From Ganoderma boninense (Eukaryota; Basidiomycota; Agaricomycetes; Polyporales; Polyporaceae), in NCBI GenBank assembly GCA_002900995.3, contig CM035315.1, forward strand, positions 419,967 through 483,966: a stretch of 64,000 nucleotides of DNA, in the 5' to 3' direction. Shown piece by piece: positions 23,437 to 34,759 of this stretch. Positions within the stretch are counted from its first letter, which is position 1. Every line of letters starts with the position of its first letter. The notes beneath the pieces are model-generated. The model saw only the letters and a program-made list of their open reading frames with translations. It was not told where the DNA came from and did not search any database. A program made the translations under genes and the position numbers.

Positions 23437-26400
23437 CTAAATGGGCGGCGTTAGGTAGATGAATTGATTGTAGGGGAAATGGTGGCATACTCGATTTAGA
23501 GACCGTACAATGATACACTCTTGCCCGATGTCCTTTGGCGTACAGACCAGTGATGCGAAGTGGTATTTGACATCGTGAAGACGAAGTAGTCGGGTTGATC
23601 GGAATCTGTTGTAGAATGTACGGGTCTCCAGGTCGTCATATGCACGGTAGGGGTCCTTCATCGCATCTTCCTGAGCCAGCGGCATGAACTCGTCCACGAG
23701 GAGGAAGGGTTCGAAGATGACCTCCCCGTCCACCTGGCGCCCATGGATAAATATGTCAGATATTTGCCCTGCGCAAGGGAATTCTTCCGTAGAGGGAGAC
23801 AACTCAGAGGAACTTGAGAAGAGGATGAAGGAGTTGCGCTTGCTAGCCTTGCGGGTAGCGAACGTCATACCGTCCCTGTCAACACTGCCAATTGGATGGG
23901 CAGCTGTGTGTAGTCCATCTATACGAAGGAGCAGGCAAAGGGAGTTGTAGACGTGCTGATTAAGCTGTAACTCCTTCTTTTCGTCGTATAGAACTGCGTA
24001 TTTATCCGTCTGTGAGCCGTCAATGTCGCTCACGTTTGGGATGAAGTCGTCAGCGTTGATTCCTGGCAGAGACACGCTCACGACAGCCGCCTGGTAGGCT
24101 GCAACCATCTTCTTGAAGGATGACCCGCTGGGCCACTTGGTTGTGTTCATCAACCAGCGGAGGTTGGCTCTGATGTAGAAGTACCGCATGAAGGTCAAGG
24201 CCATCTTACCTGCAAGTACATCAGCTTGATCTAGATTGCCGATTACAATGCCAAATTACGCACTAGGGTTGTTGTTGGTGTTCAATCGTCCAAGCAAGCC
24301 ATTAAAGCGCTCAAACGGGAACGCCCACCAAGCATGCACAGGCCCAAAGCGGAGCAAGCACTCTCGTAAATGCAACGACAGGTGATGGTTGGGAACAAGT
24401 TGATGGCCAAACAAAGCGCGCAGCCCGGTCAGGTATTTGAGCATATAGTCATCGAACTTCTTGGCCCGCCGGGAATCCATGGATCGGCGAGCAGCAAGAT
24501 CGACGGCTCGAGTAAGGTTGAGAAAGTTGTCGAGGAGAAGACGCTGTCTGGGAGATGCCGCCGCCGAGCCCCACAGTCGACAGAGCGTGATAACCAGGCT
24601 CACCGTACATACCGTCCTCCACTGATCGGCCTTCAGTTTTCCGTGCGATGGGCTGCCGAAATTTTTTGGCGGCCGTTCCATCCATGAAGGAAACGAAGTT
24701 GCCGCGATATCGGCGCGTATCTGGTCAATGGTAGCTTGATCTAACACTCGGAACCTTGAGATGTCATGGGGTCCTCGCGCGACGTGGAAATCAGCGGTGG
24801 CTTCCTCGAGTACAGGAGGCAACTTGATGGGGCTCGCTGAGTTTTTTGCCTACGATTTATGAGCGACGGAGCTGCAAATGGCAATGACCAGGAGACTCAC
24901 CCAGGACACCAGTGCCTTCGCGTATGCAGCTTTCGTGAAGCCCTCCGCCTCCGGCGAGACACCGTTGACTTCGGCTACAGCAACTACGTACCCCTTGCGC
25001 ACCTTTTCCACCGCACTTATCGAGAGCTTCTTGAGTCCTGCTACGATGCGCTGGAGTTGGACTCGCTGCTGCTCCGGCGTGTGGGGATCCAACTTCTGCG
25101 AATCGCTGGTCTTGTCCTTCACGTCGATTCCCCATACCTCTCTGCAATGGTGCCGCAGCTCACCGAGGAACAGGTTATGCATAGCATCGACGACGGCGAA
25201 ACGAGTGGGGTCCCAGTATTCCAGCCTAAGAAGCTCGCTCCAACGAATCCCATGCTTCTTGAACTCAGCCTCACGAGCAGCTTCTGTTGGAGCCTCGCGC
25301 CAAGCATGAGCGTAACGGAGGTGGTCTTCCCAGCTATGACGCTGCCACTTTAACCGATCGAGATTGTTGATCTGATCCTTAGTGAGCTCACAGAACGAGC
25401 AGAAGTGAGTCGACATGTGACCCGCGAAGCCAGCCGTCTTGCGAAGGGCAGGGACATCGCAAACGAGGGGTATTAGAGCCGCCTTCACGAGGAGTGGTGG
25501 TTCCAGCGGCGATGCCCCAGCAAAGAGCATACCGCAATGCCATAGTATTAGTAATTCGTCGACGAGGGGTCGAAGGAGGTGATTGAGTTGGTGAAGCTCG
25601 GGTTCGCGGGGACCAGGAATGACCGTGAGTAAGCATATGTTCTCGGGTCGATGACGTAGATGAATAGGGAGATTGTCGCATGTCAGGTAGACGGCGCCGA
25701 CCGACTGTGATTTTCCGGCTTTCTTGTTGCCGTATGGGTTGAACCAGTCGACGAAAAGGCTGAAAACCAGGTGCACGCAACCGTCGGGCTGATAAGAAAA
25801 GAGAGTATGACCATCTGGCCCGGGGAAGGTCTGGAAGCCAGGTGCGTGAAAGAGATCCCCCCACATGGAACCCGGCGTCACGTCCCAGGCGTTCCTCATC
25901 ATAGCCGTATAACCAGGGCGGGCGAAGAGATCCCTGAGCCAAGACTGGATTTTGCGGTACGGAGCCACTCGGATGGGATCGAACGTGACTGACACCTTGC
26001 CGCCCTTGTGGGTTGGGGCGTGCTTCTGTTCGAAGACAAGGGCGGCACCACAGACAGGCTTGTCTGTCTCTTGTGAGGTGCATGTGTGAGGGTAGGGATC
26101 GTCGGCGTTGTCGGGATCGGGAGGATAGATGCTGTAACACCTCGGGCAACAAGCGTACCGTGTAGTGTCAGGTTCCAGACCAAGCGATGATAAGACTGTG
26201 CGCACGTCGTCGGGGATAACCCCCAACAAAGATGCCTGTGTCGGCGTGAGGTCAGGTGTCCAGCCCGATTGTGTGTTGCACCAGACGATCGCGCCGTAGA
26301 GGACCGCTTGCACCGCTGCAAGAATGTATTGCGCATATACGTGGGAGGCGGCAGCCAACGAGTGCAACACGACGACCATCAGGAGGGCTGCGAGGGTGAA

Positions 26401-26895
26401 TGGCTCCAAAGACTTTGCATATGAGAGCTTCGAGGAGCCTGATCATGGGGATTCAGTAAAATCATACACTCGCGTCGATATGCTGAAGTACAGACCACAC
26501 TCGACTACTTGTGGGCCTAGTTTGTTGTGTGTGCGGAGAGATCGTAAGGCGGTCTCGAGGATGTAGTTGTTCCACTCCCGTTGTTTCATCCTATCAAGCC
26601 TGCTGATGGTCGCGGTGATCGTACGTAGTAGTCCGCGTTGTCGCTGATCCATCTCGTGATGTCCTAGAAGCGGAACCTCCTGGACGAGGTACCGACGCTG
26701 CTCGACAAGCCACTGATAGGCTTCAGTGAAGCTACCCTCCTTCGGCTCGGGAGGAGATGAGGCCCCGGTGTCGAGCGGGGGATCGTGCGTTGGAGTGTTG
26801 TTTGGGTTGTGTTGGGTGTGTGGATGGATGGATGGATAGGTGGTTGGTTTATTGGTGGGCTCCAGTTGTGTTGGTGGTTTGAGGTACCCAAGCAA
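23437..26895 (-). CDS. CACTA/EnSpm transposase, Tnp2 family
   Basis: At least four coding blocks are seen: about 26470-26895 (N-terminal, low complexity), 24890-26409, 24256-24822 and 23437-24204 (stop at 23437). After a hydrophobic N-terminal stretch there is a Cys motif (CCPRCYSIYPPD, then a Cys/His pair). The Tnp2 core follows: WGDLFHAPGF, FSLFVDWFNPYGNK, AVYLTCDNLP, VIPGPREPELHQLNHLLRPLVDELL, PLVCDVPALRKTAGF, HFCSFCELTKDQ and VVDAMHNLFLGELRHH. The two Asp-containing motifs fit the DDE-type catalytic core. A C-terminal block has KYHFASLVCTP. Frames are long and mostly open, so the gene may be recent. I did not find CACTA-type ends. Confidence 0.8.
26815..26870 (+). repeat. GGTT/GGAT simple repeats
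   Basis: Short GTGTTGGG and GGATGGATGGAT runs, followed by GGTTGGTT, lie within the N-terminal low-complexity part of the Tnp2 gene. Confidence 0.7.
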
Positions 26896-27249
26896 CGCAC
26901 TGCCACAAGGTGTATGGGTTTTCCAGGTTTCCCGAAATTGACCTCGTCGAGTTCTTGGTGAGGAAGGAAAGACAGAAACCTTGGGTTGCCTGCTGCGTTT
27001 CTTGAAGCTGGGTTCAAAGATGTGAAGTGCTACCTATTTGCTGGTAGGGCACTGCTTGAACGGACAGAGTTTCCCCCTATACGTAGTGGGTGCTGTGTCT
27101 GTCCTCTCGTCCAGTACGTGTGTGTCTGTCGGAGACACCTGGTTCGAGTATCCCTCGGTAGATACTCTGCTTTGGTATGAAACAAGCCTTTGCTGTTTCA
27201 AACCACTGGGTGAGCAGCTGCTTGACGGCTTCAAGCTACTGTCTGCTCC

Positions 27250-27395
27250 GTGTTGATCTGATCCGGTTGATCAGATCCTTGGTGATCTAGTCCGGTTGAC
27301 CAGATCCTCGTAATCTAGTCCAGTTGACTAGATTCTTGTGATCTAGTCCGGTTGACTAGATCCTTGTGTAGTTTGGTCCGTTGACCAGTGACTAC
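27250..27395 (+). repeat. Tandem palindromic repeats of about 33 bp in the LTR
   Basis: About four to five imperfect units of the type GATCTAGTCCGGTTGACTAG-ATCCTTGT occur in a row. Each unit contains a short inverted repeat (CTAGTC...GACTAG) that could form a hairpin. Confidence 0.75.
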
Positions 27396-27699
27396 TCTAG
27401 TGTGGCACTTGCTCAGGCAACTGTTTGCCTCCAGTGCAGGACACTAGCTTCAACAAGCCTTCTTGCTTGTTGGCTGCCGACCTGACCCTTATTGATCTGG
27501 CTGATCAATAGGTGGATGTCAAGCTGAGTGGGGTAGTGGAAAGCTGAGAGACTGGTGGGTGGTGATTGCTTGATCCTCCTCTGGGGCCATTTTCAGTCCA
27601 GTATTTATACTGTCCTGAAGAGCTTCCAGAGACTTCTAAGTACATGACAAATGGCTCTTGATGAGATTACAAATCACTGTTCCATATCATTCTAGAAGC

Positions 27700-28060
27700 T
27701 TCTATGCTCTTCCGGTCTTTTCTAAGACCTTTCCGGCATGTTCCGGTTGTTTCTATGCCCTTCTTGAGCTTTCCAGATCCTTCTTTTCTGGAATGTTCCG
27801 GTGTCTCCTGGCATCTCCTAGATAGTTCTCAAGCCTTGTGGAATGTTCTGGACTGTTCCAGAATTTTCCATCCCCTTCTAGAGTACAGAATATTCCGGAA
27901 TGTTCTAGAGCCTTGTGGAGTATTCTGGCTTGTTCCAGAAGTTTCCATCTGCTTCTAGCACATAATACACTTCCAGCATGTTCGTAGAACTTTGTAGATT
28001 GTTCTAGAACCTTCTGGAATGTTCCGGAACCTTCCAGTCACCTCTAGGATGCTTCAGCAG
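27700..28060 (-). promoter_or_regulatory. Array of heat-shock-element motifs in the LTR
   Basis: Alternating TTC and GAA triplets at strict 5-bp spacing match the heat-shock factor site nGAAnnTTCn. The best site has seven units in a row: TTC at 28002, GAA 28007, TTC 28012, GAA 28017, TTC 28022, GAA 28027, TTC 28032. Others are three units at 27786-27798, three at 27856-27868, four at 27888-27905 and three at 27933-27945. They lie about 380-700 bp inside the LTR start, where the U3 promoter region is expected. Heat-induced transcription of the element is an inference. Confidence 0.7.
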
Positions 28061-28475
28061 CTTCCAGAAGACCCTACATGTTTCGGGCTTCTTCTAGTGC
28101 TTGTTATAAGCATCTGAGACCTTTTGGTGTCCCCATATTTTGTCTGGTAGACTATTCCAGGTTTGCCCCTTCTTGTGGCAAGAGACAGCAGATAAAGAAC
28201 ATAGCTGAGAGTAAGAGTTTTGGTTGTAGATGAGGTGATATTGAGCCAGTTAATGCCGTTCTGGAATTTTAGACAGTATGTCTGCATAGGCATAAGCCAA
28301 TGCCACAACTCTTTTGTTGGGTGGCCTTGCCACAGGACGTGTGGGTTTGAGCTTCTCCTATAGTTTGCTTTGGTAGAAGCCCTGTCCATGTGCCAATCCC
28401 TTTTGGTGCATGACATCCGCCCCACAGTTAACGGCCGTCCCCGGACGTCCACTTTTGTTTCTTTTTTGTTTCTCT

Positions 28476-29129
28476 TTATCTTTGGGTGTGACTCCGGGTC
28501 CGTTGACTGACTGGCTCATTACCTTCTTCCTCATCAAATAACTCTTCAGCTAGTGAGGATTCATTATCCTCATCATCTGCGCTGATGGTGCCTTCATTGC
28601 CTATGTCTTGGGCTGGATAGTCTTGATCCATAGACTGGTAATGGTCTTCTATCGTGTCAATAGGGTCTGCTGCAAGGTGCTCTAGGTTCTTGTTGGCTGG
28701 ATGGTATGCCAACAACCTGTATGCAGCAATGCTTTCTCTTGAAACATCCCCATTGAGTTCTTTCACGATATAGGCCCCATTCTGTGTCTGGCGGACAACC
28801 TCGTATGGTCCCAAGTATCGTGGCTTGTGCTTGCGGTTCATCTCCTTTTCTATTGCAGTATTGCGAATGAGAACAAGTTCTCCACTTTGGAATGCAGTTT
28901 TTCTCAATCTATGAGCAAACCGCTTCTCAAAGTGATCCTTTGATTCGAGTCGGGTCTTGCGTAAGGCTTCTGCTGCTCTAGCTATATCTTCTGGCTTTCG
29001 CTGAAGTTGACGTATGCGAAGCGCCAAAAGATCAGCATGTGGCATATTACTTCTGAAGCCTTGCACCATAAAGGTTGCTTCTCGCAAGTCCATTGGCAAC
29101 ACAGGATGCACACCATGCAACAGATAGTA
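28476..29129 (-). CDS. Ty3/gypsy integrase, C-terminal part (3' of the insertion)
   Basis: The frame reads YYLLHGVHPVLPMDLREATF at its broken 5' end (about 29129-29060). It continues through FEKRFAHRLRK, ELVLIRN and a GPY/F-type module (KPRYLGPYEVV, then GAYIVKEL), and ends after an acidic tail at 28476. This is the C-terminal end of a Ty3/gypsy Pol integrase, just upstream of the polypurine tract and 3' LTR. Its 5' continuation is at 50486-51031, beyond the 21-kb insertion. The reading frame from the break to the stop is intact. Confidence 0.85.
   Translation of the reverse strand, partial: YYLLHGVHPVLPMDLREATFMVQGFRSNMPHADLLALRIRQLQRKPEDIARAAEALRKTRLESKDHFEKRFAHRLRKTAFQSGELVLIRNTAIEKEMNRKHKPRYLGPYEVVRQTQNGAYIVKELNGDVSRESIAAYRLLAYHPANKNLEHLAADPIDTIEDHYQSMDQDYPAQDIGNEGTISADDEDNESSLAEELFDEEEGNEPVSQRTRSHTQR
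29123..29129. repeat. Left 7-bp target site duplication (GATAGTA)
   Basis: GATAGTA directly precedes the left end of the giant element. The same seven bases follow its right end at 50486-50492. Confidence 0.9.
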
Positions 29130-29232
29130 CAGTGATATCGGTTACTTCAATATATTTGTCGACGATACTTATAACGAATGTCGTATATATTCTCTCAATG
29201 CTTACTGACGGCTGCTGAAATATTCGAGCACC
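29130..29232 (+). repeat. Left terminal inverted repeat of the giant element
   Basis: It starts CAGTGATATCGG. Compared with the reverse complement of 50385-50485, a 23-bp block (29170-29192, TATAACGAATG...TATATATTC) is identical, and the sequence on both sides (AATATATTTG before; CTCAATGCTTA and TGACG after) matches with scattered differences. Confidence 0.88.
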
Positions 29233-29510
29233 CTTCATGGCCTGAAGCCATCAATATTCAGACTCAAGTTCCAAATATTTGCGACTCCCTCCAACTATTT
29301 GCCGCTCCAGCCTGGCCACCTGCACCACCCAGACAATTTGGCGAATAAATATTTGAGTCGAGCACAAATATTCATACTCGCCACGGAACAGCATCGAGTG
29401 CGTCAAATATTTGGCCACCCACAAATATATCTCAGTCGCCGCCCAGCTCAGTGGCCGCCAACGCAAGCAAATATCAAAGCATGCAACCAAATATATATAA
29501 CACATTTACG
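29200..29510 (+). repeat. Left subterminal AAATATTTG-type repeat array
   Basis: About ten copies of AAATATTT or close variants (AAATATTC, AAATATAT, AATATTC) are spaced about 15-60 bp apart in otherwise GC-moderate sequence. Many are palindromic (CAAATATTTG). The same words fill 50035-50410 at the other end. Such arrays are the usual place for transposase binding sites. Confidence 0.75.
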
Positions 29511-31040
29511 ACACTGTATGTACATCACAGACCGTGACGTTAGCTGTGACAACCGCGGCACCGCACGCCCATCCCTCACCGACGACGCGTCGACGCGTTC
29601 CAAGAACGCGTCTCTCCTTGTCGGTCTCCCACCTTCCCCAGCTCCTCCACCTGACTGTCGCCTTCATCACGTTGTCCAGGACATCTCCCCTGGCCTCGAC
29701 ACAAGCCCTGCCCCAGACCAAATCCGATCCAGTCAAGGGACGCAAGGTGAGTACTGACATCCCCTCCTAAGAGTTCTGCCATGGCCCATCAAGATAGAAA
29801 ACAAGGGAGGCGCAGTGGTTAGGAATGCAACAGGCAGGGAAATAAGTCCCTGAGAGAGGCAGAGGACCAGGCCTATTGATCACGCCCCCCTTCCCCCCCC
29901 CGTCGTATCCTTCTGAGCACCGCGCTCGTATCGTCAATGGTCCCGCCATCCCGTCTCTCATTGTCAACCACGGCCACCCGAGCAGGCGGTCGCCACCACC
30001 ATCGCATCCGTCACACCCCTTTCCTCCATGGTCCTGTCCTCGCACACCCCCATCCCGTCGGTCTGCACGGCCCCGGGCCATCCAGTGCTGCATCGTCGAC
30101 CGTGGCCACTCGCTCCCCCTCACGTTGTGCCCTCGTGTCTCCGCGACCTCCGGCCTCCCGTCATGTCCGCCCGTTGCGCACTCCCTTCTGGCGCACCTCG
30201 CGCCTCTCGTCACACATATCCCGCCGTTCTGGCATCCCCGGCGATGGGATGTCTTGACCGGGCAGATAGGGCATGTCTCAGCTCGGGTAGCTTCTTCCAC
30301 GTACGTCCCGTTTTTGCTTGCTGCGTAGGAATGGCACTCACAGAATATCCCAGGCTGCGCTTTCTGGGACACTCAACCTGCCCTCCCTTCCGTCTCGGGC
30401 CCCTTCGCAGGATTCTCGTGTTCTCGACATCGGACGGAACGTGACATCGTCGGCCCCCGATCTCCCCTCCACTCCGATCATCCCTCCACCTTGCTGTCCA
30501 TGCCGCCGCGCACCGAATCTCCGTGAGGCTCGGTCTCGACACCTCAGTCCGAGCCCGATCGCATGCAGGCAGCCATCGCCAGGCTGGAGTCGATCCAGAT
30601 CTCGCACTCTTCAACATTCCGGTGCTCCGCACCAAGATCGCAGCCATGAAGCTCGTCTTCGAGGTCCACGAGACCGAATCGCAGACCCCGTCCGTGCAGA
30701 CGTGCCCGTTCCGCACACCCCACCCCCAGTGGTGCAGGGTGTCGTCGATGTTTGACTCGTCCCAAACCCTAGACCTGTCCTCAGGCTCCCGTACACTGAG
30801 TGCTGCTGCGAGCCCCACGCCCCCGACTCCGGGCCCCGCCTCGGGCTCGGGCAATGCGCAGGTGCACACCATCACGACGTTGGCGCGCCTCCTGGTGTCC
30901 TCGTCGTCCGTAACCGGGTTGCCGCTCCCCAACCTGTCGTCCATCCCACGACAGTTGTTCAGCACACCCTGCCCTCGCGTCCTCACTTGCCTTGTCTACC
31001 CCTCCATTCTGTCGTTCAAGCTGACGCTTAATTCTAGGTA
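29511..31040. other. Pyrimidine-rich left interior; unassigned exons likely
   Basis: The + strand is CT rich, with long but biased open frames on both strands. One frame (30523-31038, +) contains PVLRTKIAAMKLVFEVH, which could be an exon of the small gene at 31054. I could not build a full gene. Confidence 0.3.
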
Positions 31041-31053
31041 ACGGCGGATTTCA

Positions 31054-31478
31054 CTATGGGACGATCCCTTAGCAAAAGCGAATTCAAGGTATCGTACGGC
31101 ATCCTTGATTCCAATCCGAGCTGACTTTGCGTAGACATTCGCGTGTTTGTTCAGAATTGGACGACAGGCTCGTTTTCCGATCCCGTGGGCCTCATTCAAA
31201 CAGGTAGGTCCCACGGCCGGTGCGTGTGTGTGTAACTGAAGTGTGCTTGTTCAGGCCATGAGCGCATTGCAATTTCAGGTTATCGCGGGAAAGGGTTGCA
31301 AGTGGCGTTTTGTGGCCCCGCCAAGTTTTGGAGGCCGGCAAGTCTCGTTTTACAAGGTTCTATCCTTCTATTCCCTATGCATTGCTTCTTTCTGACCGTT
31401 TTTGCGTAGCCAAAAAACGGGGTCATAGCGGCCAGTTCCCAGCCCTTGTGAGTACTGCCATGTTGCTTCACGTTCGTT
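31054..31478 (+). CDS. Small spliced gene with a HicA-like segment (tentative)
   Basis: Consistent GT-AG exons read MGRSLSKSEFK, then TFACLFRIGRQARFPIP and ASFKQ, then AMSALQFQVIAGKGCKWRF, then VAPPSFGGRQVSFYKPKN. The 'F.....GKGCKWRF..P......FYKP' pattern resembles the small double-stranded-RNA-binding-like fold of HicA-type proteins, which also occurs in fungal genes of unknown role. The 3' end and any upstream exons (perhaps at 30523-31038) are not resolved. A role is not claimed. Confidence 0.35.
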
Positions 31479-31599
31479 GTCACACTCAACGAGGCGCAAG
31501 CATTGCATCTGCGCTAGCGAGAAAATGTGGCATCTCTGCAGAGTACATCAAGCGTTTGAGGTAGTTTGGCGGTGGGCGTTATTCTTGCTAACGTACTGT

Positions 31600-32247
31600 T
31601 CATGTGTTTGTTTCTTTGCCGTCTTGTTGTCGTAGTTCTTTCAATCCGCATGTCAAAGTGACCACTCTCATCTGCTCAGGAGCGCCAAGTGTGTTCCCAT
31701 TGCGAAGATGCGTAGAACCGACTGTAGGTGGTGTACAAGGCCGTCCCGTGACCAACCTCACCCCGTAGCGTACGAGGCTGCCGCCCGTCGATCAAGAGCC
31801 CGACTGGTGGTGCGCCAAGCCACTGCGACGAAGACCTGCATGATCCACCCCGACCATGACTGCTGCTGCGACCACCCGGTCGGTACGAAACGTACGTGAT
31901 CGTCGTCCTGACCGTCGGACCTTGCGCGTGCCCATACGTCTCCCCGTCGACGCCCACGCCCTCACCCACGAGACTCGCGTGCCATTCCGCCCGTGTCCCC
32001 CAGGCCACTGGCCGACAGCACCTTTTCCGACGTTCTTGAATCCTTTGACTAGTCCGCGCACCATTCCCTGCAGGTGCACCACTCCACCCCACCCTGCTGT
32101 CTTGCGCACTGTTCGTGACCATCCGGATCCCTCTGATTGACGCAGCGTTCACAAGAGCACGCAGTACAGAGCTAGGTACAACCATTGCCCCCCCGCCTGT
32201 CATCGCACCTCAGGCTTCCGACGTCTGCACATAAGTTCCTATGGCCC
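31600..32247. other. No assignable gene inside the giant element
   Basis: Short overlapping frames occur on both strands, without recognisable motifs or a supportable splice pattern. Confidence 0.3.
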
Positions 32248-33300
32248 TCAGGCCACCTCCATGTCGTGATATAAGCGCGATACTTCATTGTCAAAGGCCG
32301 AGGACATCGCCGGAAGGGTTCCGAAGGGTTTCAAAGCGAAACGAGGACGTTCATCTGTCCACCGGCGTAGCACAGGACCCTCAGAACGAAGCCGCAGTTC
32401 CTCGAGGGTAATTACTGGCAACACGCCACAATCTTCTAGCTTTCTCTCCTTGAACATGATTTCCTCAGCCACCGCAAGCTCGCCAAGGGAGTACAGCTTG
32501 GGATTGAACCATTCCTACAGACGACGTAAGAACGCAAGTCGGGAAAGAGACGATGAGGAACGTACTTCGCCAACTTGCCTCTTGACGTACACAAGAATCG
32601 CCTTCAGAAGGCACGTCCTGTCCTGGGGTGGTACGGGCACCTGGTAGTCCGTGTACCTTGCAATGGCAGCGCATACCTCGCGGTATAGCTCGCGCGTAAA
32701 GCCTTCTTCTTCCGTCCAGAAGAGGTGGAAAAGCCTCATCGTATCCCTCGCAATTTGCAGTTTCTCCGGGGGGAAGCGCATCTGCTCGAAGGCTGGAGTA
32801 TACGTGAAAACTTCGGCCCACCGCAGCCACTCCGCGTTTCGCGCTGATAGTCCATCTAGAGGTAGACGAAACTTTGTGTACGGTTAGAACAGTCCAAGCG
32901 TACGAAGTTCCCATGTACTTACTGCGCTAGACCGCACGCCGTCATCCCAGGCGATATCGTAACGCAGGTCGTGGAAGGAGACGTTCCCCTCGGCGTCTGG
33001 TTCCCGTCCCGATCGAAGGCGCACACGGATGTACAGCCGTACGGGCCAGCGGGCGGCCGTCGTTGGGCTCCGGAAGTCAGTGTTGGACTGGGGCGGCATC
33101 AGCATGACGTTGCCGCTGGTGAGCAGTGTTCTAGGTCGAAGAAGGCGTCGCTGGGGTAGAGCTGCTCCTTGATCCCGACAGAGAAGGGGTGGGGTGGTGG
33201 TGGTGGTGGTGGTGGAGGAGCAAGGGATCGAAGCCAGCGACGCATTGCGCGAGTGGTGCGATGTGGTAGTGGGCACATGTTGAACACGTGTCTCACCTCG
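32248..33300 (-). CDS. Hypothetical cargo protein of the giant element
   Basis: Three blocks join in phase. One contains ARWPVRLYIRVRLRSG and VSFHDLRYDIAWDDG and ends at a GTAAGT donor at about 32938. The next begins FRLPLDGLSARNAEWLRW and ends VKRQVGE at a GTACGT donor at about 32563. The last begins EWFNPKLYSLGE and ends VSRLYHDMEVA at the stop at 32248. The 5' end is unclear: a frame with GIKEQLYPSDAFFDLEHC lies just upstream but is one base out of phase, and a His/Pro-coding CCA repeat sits at 33195-33225. I do not recognise the family. The middle block is helical with aromatic-rich segments. Confidence 0.55.
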
Positions 33301-34759
33301 TGCTATCCCCTCAGCGTGGAAAATGGCGTACCATAAGCCGCGGGCTGAGGCTGCCTTTAGCTCGATTGCCCACTCCAGGGCACCACCGCTTCGTCCTCTA
33401 GTTGAAGGAGAGGTGCGAGGAAGTAAGTCGCTTTGTCCGGGCCAGACGACTGATATAACTCACCAAAAGCCCGGCTGCCTCACACTGGAGCGTCGTGAAG
33501 AGTCTCTCAAACCCCCTGCCATCCCATGCCCCTGTTCGCGTACCCACTCCAGCCTTCTCGCTATTTATATGAACCGGGGACGTGTTTCCCTGCGCACGTC
33601 CCCGGATCTCCGGCATGAGGACTTCCGGCCAGCGCGAAGATGGCCAGAAGTCCAGAGAGATTAGCGGGACTCTAAGTCGACGCGTCACTCGCTTCCATAC
33701 CAGGTCACCGTGGCCTAAGATGATTACATGAATTTACAACTGGAACCGAAACAAGCACCAGGACGCACCTCACGGATAGCGCTTGCAAATGCAGTCGTAC
33801 GGGTTAGACGAAGAGTGCCCGCAAGCGGGGACCTCGGTGAGCGGCGACACACATCGAGGGTAGATGTTGGCTAGAGTGAGAGGCAGTTATTGGGAACCCG
33901 CGTGCGGGTGCCTCTGAGCACGCGTGGCGTACATGAGTCCAGAGGGTAGATGACGGTAGGAAGGCGGAGATAGGACGTTGCTTGCGAGAGGCCATGGGAA
34001 CCATTAGCCTCCGCTCCGACTTCGAAGTCGCCGGACCTGACTCTGGACCAGATGTCAGGTCCATCATTGGTCCTGTATCCTCTTGATGCGGGTGCTGTCG
34101 CGGATTTGACAACATGGCGCACGTTGGGAATGGTGGGGGTTGGGAGGCTTGCTGGCGTCTCATCGAGCGCCGAGAAGGAGGTCGCGGGCAGGCCTGCGCA
34201 CCCGCGCCTGCGATGGCTGGGCGCCGTCTACCGTTCTTGTCATCCTCTTCTGGGTTCTGTGTTTGCATGGTACATTCTTTCGGTGAGTCCCTCTTTGCTA
34301 GTCCCTTTCCTTGGAGTTAGCTTATCCTAGGCATAGCTGGGCTTCCGCCGCGGCCCGCCGCCGTGGCCTCAAGCGTTGCCCTCAACGAGCTCCAGCTGCG
34401 CAAGACATCCAGTTCGGCGAGGAGTGCAAGCCGGGAAATGCGCCGCTCTCCATCGTGCATTCTCAAGCCACCTCATAATACCCAGGTGCGCCCGTAGTCC
34501 ATCTATAGTCTCAGGTTGTAGACATTTGGATGACTTGACCGTCGTAGAGCGTCGGTCGGATCGACGGACATGGCTTCTCCGAACGCTCTCCGTTCTTGGA
34601 ATGTGGGCCACCTGGCATGTCTAGCGCATCTTCTCCCCCTATTGTTGGGTCAGCTTGTGAGTGGTGTTGGGAAGATTTTGATCTTGTCTTACTTCTGTCA
34701 TAACAGCCACTTGCCACCAAGTTTTCCCCACTCAGACCACTACAGACGACATCCTTCTT
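33301..34759. other. Unassigned region upstream of the dioxygenase gene
   Basis: Minus-strand frames such as WDGRGFERLFTTLQCEAAGL (about 33490-33550) may be 5' exons of the 32248-33300 gene, but no continuous structure could be supported. The rightward promoter of the dioxygenase gene should lie near 34700. Confidence 0.3.

Larger units (their letters stand above)
27020..28415 (-). repeat. Ty3/gypsy 3' LTR (left limit uncertain)
   Basis: On the minus strand the LTR begins TGTCATGCACC at 28415, directly after a purine tract (GTGGGGCGGA, 28416-28425) that fits a polypurine primer site. The first 165 bp or so match the LTR start at 51296. The left limit is not proven; TGTGAAGTGC at about 27020 is a candidate end. 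It contains two internal repeat zones, described separately. No matching 5-bp target duplication with the other LTR (CCGGA) was found on this side. Confidence 0.6.

Noticed and set aside
23437..26895. CACTA-type terminal repeats for the Tnp2 element
   Set aside because: Scattered CACTA words occur by chance, but no inverted pair with a 2-3-bp target duplication could be found by eye.
27700..28060. The TTC/GAA-rich tract as a simple microsatellite
   Set aside because: The triplets alternate at fixed 5-bp steps while the spacer bases vary, which fits heat-shock elements and not a simple repeat.
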